Of a stretch of 6,754 bases of DNA, positions 1 to 4,546 are shown in pieces; position 1 is the first letter of the stretch; the number at the start of each line of letters is the position of its first letter. Both the position numbers and the translations under genes were made by a program. The stretch spans positions 1-6,754 of the forward strand of contig DLQB01000153.1 of NCBI GenBank assembly GCA_002477505.1, given 5' to 3'. The stretch is from Flavobacteriales bacterium UBA7443. Lineage in GTDB: Bacteria > Bacteroidota > Bacteroidia > Flavobacteriales_D > Sanyastnellaceae. The notes under the pieces are model-generated. The model did no database searches and was not told the origin of the DNA. It saw only the letters and a list, made by a program, of their open reading frames with translations.

Positions 1-1
1 A

Positions 2-322
2 CTCGATGGCACCACCATTACGGTAACAGGATTGACATTGACCGGAGCGGGTCTAGTGCTTGTGATGGAAGTACCCTTGGCCGGTTGGGTCGCGGGATCA
101 CAAATTCAATGCTCAGCTGCGACGGGTTCTTCTTGTTCCTATGCCGATCCTGCTGCCAATGTATACAGCACGAATTTCGGTGGGGGCGTTACAGTGGACA
201 TTGCCTACGTTGACGCTGTTTCCGGAGGATTTGTTGTGGGCACCTTCATGGGAACCGTCGTGGGCTTGTCCGGTGAAAGCATGAACATCGCACAAGGCGC
301 ATTCCAGATGCAGTTAGACTGA
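2..322 (+). CDS. C-terminal part of a hypothetical, probably secreted beta-rich protein (5' end outside window)
   Basis: The reading frame is open from the left edge and ends at TGA 320-322, giving 106 visible residues. The start lies upstream of the window; an in-frame TTG at 32 is not needed as a start. The visible part is rich in Gly, Val, Thr and Ser with alternating hydrophobic residues (for example TTITVTGLTLTG and GGGVTVDIAYVD), as in extracellular beta-sandwich proteins. It ends in a 'GGFVVGTFMGTV...GESMNIAQGAFQMQLD' pattern that resembles the tail of small Bacteroidota lipoproteins in which a G-x-F-x-G strand is followed by a final G-x-F strand (DUF6252-like; recalled by eye, not searched). 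Two cysteines (CSAATGSSC) could form a disulfide, consistent with export. It converges on the OmpA-like gene with an 18-bp gap. No enzyme motif is visible and no function is claimed. Confidence 0.75.
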   Translation, partial: LDGTTITVTGLTLTGAGLVLVMEVPLAGWVAGSQIQCSAATGSSCSYADPAANVYSTNFGGGVTVDIAYVDAVSGGFVVGTFMGTVVGLSGESMNIAQGAFQMQLD

Positions 323-340
323 TTTGGAAATCGGGACGAC

Positions 341-1315
341 TTACTCCCCCGATCGGATGAGTTGAAACAAGGCATCCAAGTTGGGCGCCAGAACAACCTC
401 AATTCTGCGATTTCTCGCCTTGTCATCCGGATCAAGCGGATGATATTCACTCCTTCCAGCAGCGGTCAACACTTCAGGGTCTACCCCGGAAGCTTTTAAT
501 ATTTCTATGACGGCAGTCGATCGAAGTACGCTCAATTCCCAGTTGTTTCGCGGGATGGCGCTGGATCGCAATTGATCTGAATCGGTATGGCCTTCAACGA
601 TGATCTCCAGGTTGGATTGCTGGCTGATTACCGCTGCTAAACCTTCAAGAGCCTGTTGGCCGTTCGCATTTATGGCCGTGCTGCCAGACGGAAATAGCAA
701 CTGGGCTTCCAGGCTGACATAGACTTTCCCGTCGCGCTGTTCCACGGATAATCCTTTATCTGCGAATCCGAGCAGTGCGTCCGCGAGTTGGCTTCTGAGT
801 GCTTCTGCAGCCGCGTCGCGAGCGGCTAGGAGTCCTTCTAGTTCAGCGATGCGTTTTGACCGCTCACTCAATTCGTTTTCCCGCATTTCAAGATTGGTTC
901 GCAGCTGATTCAGCGCATCCTCTTGTTGCTGCAATTCCTTCCTTGAACGACTCAAATCGGCAAGTAAGGCTCTGTTCTCTTCGTTAATTGCTGCCATACG
1001 TGATGAACTTTCCGAAGTGAGAACATCATTCAATTCTTCGAGTCGGACGAGGCTGGCATTGCTTTGACGCAAGGCACGACCAATGCGAGCGGTATCGGCC
1101 GCCAAAGTTTGCCTACTTTCTTCCAAAACAGCAATTCTTCCCGCCATTTCGCGCCTTTCAATCTCCCCATCTTGTCCTTCAAGTGCGAGTTTTCGATTTT
1201 CGTTTTGAACTTCGTCGAAGTCTGATTGCAATTCGTCGAACTGCTTGAGGGTGACGCATCCAGTGAACAGAAAAAAACTAAAAAAGAAGGTCGTCGAGTA
1301 TAAAATTGATTTCAT
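341..1315 (-). CDS. OmpA-family peptidoglycan-binding lipoprotein with long coiled coil
   Basis: The product is 324 residues. Residues 1-19 form a lipoprotein signal ending in the lipobox FTGC, so Cys20 is the likely lipidated residue. This is why the ATG at 1315 is preferred to upstream in-frame starts, which would bury the signal. Residues about 25-180 are charged, heptad-like and rich in Glu, Arg, Leu and Ala, predicting a long coiled-coil spacer. Residues about 198-310 are an OmpA C-terminal domain: a VYVSLEAQLLF strand, GHTDSD around 242-247, LSVLR with Arg265, and RNRRIEVVLAP at 301-311. By family knowledge, Asp245 and Arg265 correspond to the pair that binds diaminopimelate in peptidoglycan; the segment between them is about five residues longer than in E. 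coli OmpA. The inferred role is tethering the outer membrane to the cell wall. No beta-barrel is present, so it is not a porin. MotB-like annotation is possible from the same domain, but the N-terminus is a lipobox, not a stator transmembrane helix. Confidence 0.9.
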   Translation of the reverse strand: MKSILYSTTFFFSFFLFTGCVTLKQFDELQSDFDEVQNENRKLALEGQDGEIERREMAGRIAVLEESRQTLAADTARIGRALRQSNASLVRLEELNDVLTSESSSRMAAINEENRALLADLSRSRKELQQQEDALNQLRTNLEMRENELSERSKRIAELEGLLAARDAAAEALRSQLADALLGFADKGLSVEQRDGKVYVSLEAQLLFPSGSTAINANGQQALEGLAAVISQQSNLEIIVEGHTDSDQLRSSAIPRNNWELSVLRSTAVIEILKASGVDPEVLTAAGRSEYHPLDPDDKARNRRIEVVLAPNLDALFQLIRSGE

Positions 1316-1402
1316 CGGAGTTGTATCGAGAATAGCCTCTAAACCTCGATGTTGAGAGCCTTCATTTTTCGGGGTTTTAAAATATTTTTGAAACATGTTT
1401 CG

Positions 1403-1433
1403 TTGATAAAGTGTTGTAAGGACACTACTTTTG
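1403..1433 (+). promoter_or_regulatory. Bacteroidota-type promoter for the 39-residue ORF
   Basis: TTG at 1403-1405 (-33 element), then a 20-bp spacer, then TACTTTTG at 1426-1433. The latter fits the Bacteroidota -7 consensus TAnnTTTG at every fixed base. Transcription would start near 1438-1441, leaving a leader of about 13-16 nt before the ATG at 1454. The surrounding 1316-1453 interval is the divergent region between this gene and the OmpA-like lipoprotein. I saw no equally good TAnnTTTG on the minus strand for the lipoprotein. Confidence 0.6.
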
Positions 1434-1453
1434 AAGAACAACGCACAGAACAA

Positions 1454-1573
1454 ATGAGCACAATGATTCGCAACGCAGCTTCTTGGTTTGACCGAACACT
1501 TGGTTGGTTTTTTACCAATGGAAATAAGGTCAGCTACGAGCGCTATGATTCGTCCGTTGAGCAGGATTATTGA
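1454..1573 (+). CDS. Small 39-residue protein of unknown function
   Basis: The ATG at 1454 opens 39 codons ending at TGA 1571-1573. The frame is open further upstream, but those residues would lie ahead of the predicted transcription start, so the ATG just after the promoter is chosen. No Shine-Dalgarno is visible, which is usual in Bacteroidota. The N-terminal half (SWFDRTLGWFF, residues 10-20) is rich in aromatics and could form an amphipathic, membrane-touching helix. The C-terminal half is polar and acidic (YERYDSSVEQDY). There is no signal peptide, cysteine or known motif. It ends 6 bp before the stop of the convergent dehydrogenase. I do not recognise a family. Support comes from the well-placed promoter and tight packing; the main alternative is a chance ORF in an intergenic region. 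Confidence 0.5.
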   Translation: MSTMIRNAASWFDRTLGWFFTNGNKVSYERYDSSVEQDY

Positions 1574-1579
1574 AGTCCT

Positions 1580-3034
1580 TCACGCTTGCGTGGGCAAGCA
1601 GACATTTTGAGGCTCCGTGAAAAAGCGCAATGCCTCAAACCCGCCTTCTCTTCCAACTCCACTCGACTTTACTCCGCCAAATGGCGTGCGTAAGTCACGG
1701 ACCAACCAGCAATTGATCCAAGCGATGCCACTTTCGACGGCAGCTGCAGTGCGATGCGCCTTTGCAATGTCTTGCGTCCAAATGGTGGCTGCAAGGCCGT
1801 ATTGAGAATCATTGGCCAGTTGAATGGCTTCTTCTTCGTCTCGGAAGCTTTGCAGGGTAATGACCGGTCCGAAAACCTCCTCTTGATTGATCTCACATTT
1901 AGGCCCAAGGCCCTCGATGATAGTGGGTTGGACAAAAAACCCATTTCTGCACCGCTCATTGGGAGCCTCGGCAGCATCTCCACCGCAGAGGATTGTCCCT
2001 CCGGCTTCCTTCGCGCCTTTTATGTTTGATAAGATTTTGTCTCGGTGGGCCTGTGACACGACGGCGCCCATTTTAGTTGTTGCATCAGCCGGATCTCCGA
2101 TGCGTATCCGCTTCACCTTTTCGACGAGTGCGTTCTTGAATCGATCGTAAAGTTTGTCCTGGACAAGAATGCGGGATGAACACAAACAAATCTGCCCTTG
2201 ATTGGCGAAAGAGGAACGCAGTGTTGTCCCAACAGCTTTGTCAAAATCGCAATCCTCGAAAATGATAGCGGGATTTTTCCCACCAAGCTCCAAACTCAAC
2301 TTTTTGAAATGCTGCGCAGTGGTTTGCGCGATGTGCGCTCCCGTTGAGGTGCCGCCTGTGAACGAAATGGCTTTGATTTGAGGATGTTGGACGATGGCTT
2401 GACCGGCTTCCGAGCCAAGGCCGTGAACGACGTTGAACACTCCGGCGGGAATTCCCGCTTCTTCCGCCCATTGCGATAACATGAAGGCGGATACCGGGGT
2501 GATTTCAGAGGGTTTGGCGATGACGCAGTTCCCTGCGGCAATGGCGGGAGCAATTTTCCACGTGAAAAGGTAGAGTGGTAAGTTCCAAGGAGAAATACAG
2601 CCTACGATACCAATGGGTTTGCGGTGGGTGTAATGGATGTGCGAGCTGTCGGCGGGAATGTGTGCTTCAGAAGCAAAGTGCTCGATGGCTCCCGCAAAAA
2701 ACTCGAGGTTTTTTTGAGCACGAGGAATGTCTACAGCCTCCGCGAGCGAGATGGGCTTGCCGTTGTCTTTGGATTCGGCACGCACCAGTTCATCGGCGTG
2801 TTGCGAGACAATTTTGGCCCAGCGCCTGAGGCATTCGGAACGGTCTTCAAATGAACGGGTCGACCATTGCGGAAAAGCCTTGGCTGCAGCCTGCACGGCC
2901 AATTCAACATCATCAGCATCGGAGCGTGGGATTTGGCCATATACCGCACCAGTGGCTGGCTCAATGTTGTCCAGCCATTTGCCATTTTTTGATCCTTGTA
3001 GCTGCCCTCCAATCAGATTTTGCAATTGCTCCAT
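1580..3034 (-). CDS. NAD-dependent aldehyde dehydrogenase, 2-aminomuconic/2-hydroxymuconic semialdehyde dehydrogenase type (ALDH8-like)
   Basis: The product is 484 residues, the usual length for the superfamily. Visible motifs are PWNLPL with Asn151 (oxyanion hole), KPSE with Lys174 (cofactor), FTGGTSTG at 225-232 (nucleotide binding), LELGGKNP with Glu249 (general base), NQGQICLC with catalytic Cys283, and EEVFGPV at 385-391. The segment NCWLVRDLRTPFGGVKSSG near 441-459 is the signature of the aminomuconate/ALDH8 group. Arg446 likely matches the arginine that holds the substrate carboxylate in bacterial aminomuconate semialdehyde dehydrogenase. The family oxidises 2-aminomuconate-6-semialdehyde (kynurenine route of tryptophan breakdown) or the 2-hydroxy analogue, in the cytoplasm. 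The start at 3034 (MEQLQNLIGGQL) matches where homologues begin. An in-frame ATG at 3067 adds 11 residues and overlaps the divergent tRNA promoter; GGAGG sits only 1 nt before 3034, too close to act as a normal ribosome site. No other pathway genes are in the window, so the substrate is inferred from motifs only. Confidence 0.9.
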   Translation of the reverse strand: MEQLQNLIGGQLQGSKNGKWLDNIEPATGAVYGQIPRSDADDVELAVQAAAKAFPQWSTRSFEDRSECLRRWAKIVSQHADELVRAESKDNGKPISLAEAVDIPRAQKNLEFFAGAIEHFASEAHIPADSSHIHYTHRKPIGIVGCISPWNLPLYLFTWKIAPAIAAGNCVIAKPSEITPVSAFMLSQWAEEAGIPAGVFNVVHGLGSEAGQAIVQHPQIKAISFTGGTSTGAHIAQTTAQHFKKLSLELGGKNPAIIFEDCDFDKAVGTTLRSSFANQGQICLCSSRILVQDKLYDRFKNALVEKVKRIRIGDPADATTKMGAVVSQAHRDKILSNIKGAKEAGGTILCGGDAAEAPNERCRNGFFVQPTIIEGLGPKCEINQEEVFGPVITLQSFRDEEEAIQLANDSQYGLAATIWTQDIAKAHRTAAAVESGIAWINCWLVRDLRTPFGGVKSSGVGREGGFEALRFFTEPQNVCLPTQA

Positions 3035-3061
3035 GCCTCCAAGATAATTAGAGTGAGCGGA

Positions 3062-3096
3062 TTGCATACATATTCAGAAAATCCTTTTTATCTTTG
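3062..3096 (+). promoter_or_regulatory. Promoter of tRNA-Gln
   Basis: TATCTTTG at 3089-3096 matches the Bacteroidota -7 consensus TAnnTTTG exactly. A TTG at 3062-3064 is the best -33 candidate, but the spacer is 24 bp, slightly longer than usual. Transcription would begin near 3102-3105, leaving a 5' leader of about 25 nt before the mature tRNA at 3129. The -33 element overlaps the upstream in-frame start codon (3065-3067) of the divergent dehydrogenase. Confidence 0.55.
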
Positions 3097-3128
3097 CCGT
3101 CGCTAATGCGGCGTGCGTTGCAAGGCAT

Positions 3129-3199
3129 TCCCCGATGGTGTAATGGTAACACACCGGTTTTTGGTGCCGTTATTCCAGGTTCGAGTCCTGGTCGGGGAA
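3129..3199 (+). tRNA. tRNA-Gln, anticodon TTG
   Basis: A full cloverleaf can be folded by hand. The acceptor stem TCCCCGA (3129-3135) pairs perfectly with TCGGGGA (3192-3198). The D stem GTGT/ACAC encloses the loop AATGGTA. The anticodon loop TTTTGGT (3159-3165) carries TTG at 3161-3163. The T arm is CCAGG-TTCGAGT-CCTGG, and the discriminator A is at 3199. CCA is not encoded. The anticodon stem CCGGT/GCCGT has a C-U mismatch at 27-43 and a U-G wobble at 31-39, so only three Watson-Crick pairs remain. It has its own promoter upstream and a terminator just downstream, so it is a single-tRNA transcription unit. Confidence 0.95.
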
Positions 3200-3212
3200 C
3201 GTTTAGCTTTAG

Positions 3213-3243
3213 AATCCTTGGGAATTTTTCCCAGGGATTTTTT
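3213..3243 (+). terminator. Intrinsic terminator after tRNA-Gln
   Basis: The arms AATCCTTGGGAA (3213-3224) and TTCCCAGGGATT (3228-3239) form a 12-bp stem with one T-G wobble and a 3-nt loop, running into a T tract that ends at 3243. It lies 14 nt past the tRNA. On the opposite strand the hairpin is not followed by a T run, so it probably serves the tRNA only and not the convergent gene ending at 3268. Confidence 0.85.
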
Positions 3244-3267
3244 CATTTGTGGTCGTTGCGGAGTGAA

Positions 3268-4476
3268 TTATTCGCCGTTGGTGAGGGCGTCAATCTGCGT
3301 TTGCAATCCAATGATCGTGCTTTGCAAAGAGTCCACTGTACTGAGCAATTGGGTTAAGGCAGCGGCTACTTCGTGTCCGCCGACGAGGATTTCGCCATTG
3401 ACAACTGCATTTCCAGCGATGGTTGCGTCTCCTGCATTGTTGACAGTGAAAGCATCTGAGCGATCATTGACAGCATTTCCATTTCCGATGGCGAGCAAGA
3501 TGTCGGATTGCTCGGCGCTATTGAACTGGCCAAATACGGCGCTATTCGCTTGATCCGCGATCACGCCCAAACCACTTGCAAACGCATTCGATGCAGATGC
3601 TGTTGAGGAACGTCCGATAGCGCGGCTGTAGAGACCACTTGCGTTCGTCTCAAATCCGCCTGCATGACTGGCATATCCCGATGCCGTGCATCCAAATCCT
3701 TCCGCGTGCGCCACGTCACCACTGGCAGAACTTGCTTGTCCTTCCGCATGCGATGAATTTCCAATTGCTTCGTTTTGTCGGCCTTCGGCATGGGAATACA
3801 AACCTGAGGCCGTCGATAGGTAGCCTTGGGCGTGCGCAGCGGTGTTTTCCGCGCTGGTTCCGTAACCTTCCGAGTGGCTGTAATTGGACGTTGCTTCCGT
3901 GTTGTAACCTTCGGCATGGGCGGTGAGACTTGTTGCCAATGTCAGCATTCCTTCTGAATGGGAAGCGGTGCCGCTTGCGGTGGTGCCTTCACCTTCTGCA
4001 CTGGAACAGATTGCGCTGGCCGTGGTGAGCCGATTTTGTGCATTGCTGTAAGGTCCGCTTGCCGTGGTATTGATGCCTGAGGCGTTGGCATAAAGACCAG
4101 TAGCAGAGACTGCATACCCTTGTTCAAACCGTTGCAAAATTCGAGCAGACCCTTTCATCCACGTATAGGTTGTCGTTGCGACGATACTGTCTTGTATGCT
4201 TGAAAGACCGAGAGAATCGCGCGCGGCCGACGCGGACGATGCATTTGTGCCGCCATATTCAATCGGGATTACGCCTTCTACGTTGAATTCGGCACCATAA
4301 AAAGGCAAGAAAATGAGCAAATCATTGACTTCAATGGTACCGCTATTGTCGCTGTCTGGGTTATACGGGAATCCACCGGCGTATTCGCTTTGGGCTTGGC
4401 AGATGGATAGGGCGGTGCCCATGGCAAGGGCAAAAACGGTCAGTCTCAGACGAAATAAGAAAGGCATGCTTTTCAT
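3268..4476 (-). CDS. Exported beta-roll repeat protein with dockerin-like calcium loop and tail-fibre-like motif (putative trimeric surface fibre)
   Basis: The product is 402 residues. Residues 1-29 are a signal peptide (basic start, hydrophobic core, likely cut after CQA). Residues 41-52 fit a dockerin/EF-hand calcium loop (Asp41, Asp43, Ser45, Asp52, followed by LLIFLPFYG), a module common at the mature N-terminus of Bacteroidota secreted proteins. Residues 70-91 (IPIEYGGT...ARDSLGL) match the 'GGTGA...AR.NLG' motif of phage tail fibres. Residues 117-312 are fourteen 14-residue repeats of the (S)HAEGxxTxASGxYS type, as in the left-handed beta-roll head of YadA-like trimeric adhesins. Residues 327-366 (AIGNGN...RSDAFTVNNAGD) continue in the style of tail fibres. 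Residues 371-400 form a short heptad-like coiled coil. There is no YadA membrane anchor, T9SS sorting domain or S74 chaperone, so the export and anchoring route is unknown. An alternative start is Met4. Function as an adhesin is inference. Confidence 0.85.
   Translation of the reverse strand: MKSMPFLFRLRLTVFALAMGTALSICQAQSEYAGGFPYNPDSDNSGTIEVNDLLIFLPFYGAEFNVEGVIPIEYGGTNASSASAARDSLGLSSIQDSIVATTTYTWMKGSARILQRFEQGYAVSATGLYANASGINTTASGPYSNAQNRLTTASAICSSAEGEGTTASGTASHSEGMLTLATSLTAHAEGYNTEATSNYSHSEGYGTSAENTAAHAQGYLSTASGLYSHAEGRQNEAIGNSSHAEGQASSASGDVAHAEGFGCTASGYASHAGGFETNASGLYSRAIGRSSTASASNAFASGLGVIADQANSAVFGQFNSAEQSDILLAIGNGNAVNDRSDAFTVNNAGDATIAGNAVVNGEILVGGHEVAAALTQLLSTVDSLQSTIIGLQTQIDALTNGE
3541..4128 (-). 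repeat. Fourteen tandem 42-bp (14-residue) beta-roll repeats
   Basis: Translated units run in register from residue 117 to 312 with no insertions: 14 units of 14 residues, 588 bp. Unit openings read FEQG, NASG, NAQN, SAEG, HSEG, HAEG, HSEG, HAQG, HAEG (three times), HAGG, RAIG and FASG. Most units carry a second half of the form T-A-S-G-x-Y/A-S. On the plus strand this appears as recurrent 'ccttc-gcatg'-like blocks about every 42 bp. Units are diverged at DNA level, so this is an old protein repeat and not recent slippage. Confidence 0.9.
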
Positions 4477-4494
4477 TTTGAGAGCAAGTTACGT

Positions 4495-4535
4495 GTCAAT
4501 AAGAGAAAGTGAATGTCAATAAAAACGCTATTGAC
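4495..4535. repeat. Three GTCAATA half-sites: direct pair plus palindrome, upstream of the beta-roll gene
   Basis: GTCAATAA occurs at 4495-4502 and again at 4515-4522, exactly 20 bp apart. The second copy forms an inverted repeat with TATTGAC at 4529-4535 (7-bp arms, 7-nt spacer). All lie in the 70-bp gap between the two exported-protein genes. The palindrome could fold as a hairpin behind the upstream gene, but no T tract follows, so an operator for the gene starting at 4476 is as likely. A weak -7-like TAACTTG (minus strand, 4491-4485) lies just inside the set, so its own promoter is possible but not convincing. Confidence 0.4.
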
Positions 4536-4546
4536 GGATCCAGGCA

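Noticed and set aside
330..353. ATCGGG/CCCGAT inverted repeat at the first convergent gene junction
   Set aside because: Six pairs with a 12-nt loop, spanning a stop codon and lacking a T run; could be chance.
1584..1599. GCTTGC-gtgg-GCAAGC hairpin at the 3' junction of the small ORF and the dehydrogenase
   Set aside because: Only a 6-bp stem without a T tract, located in the last dehydrogenase codons; too weak to call a terminator.
2575..2854. Plus-strand ORFs opposite the aldehyde dehydrogenase
   Set aside because: Their translations are low-complexity, Arg/Cys-rich and motif-free, while the minus frame encodes a complete conserved enzyme; they are shadows.
3129..3243. tRNA gene as an integration site of a mobile element
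   Set aside because: No integrase, no repeated copy of the tRNA 3' end and no change in gene type on either side were seen; the tail-fibre-like gene carries a signal peptide and has no phage neighbours in the window.
3561..3926. Alternative-frame ORFs on both strands inside the beta-roll repeats
   Set aside because: Their openness follows from repetitive codon use of the real frame, and they have no start context or recognisable domain.
3541..4128. Evenly spaced DNA repeats that could suggest a CRISPR array
   Set aside because: The period is 42 bp with diverged units that translate in frame as a 14-residue protein repeat; there are no identical repeats, no unique spacers and no cas genes.
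4399..4476. Possible lipobox (LSIC) in the beta-roll protein signal peptide
   Set aside because: Ile at the position before Cys does not fit the lipobox, which needs a small residue; ordinary signal peptidase cleavage after CQA is more likely.
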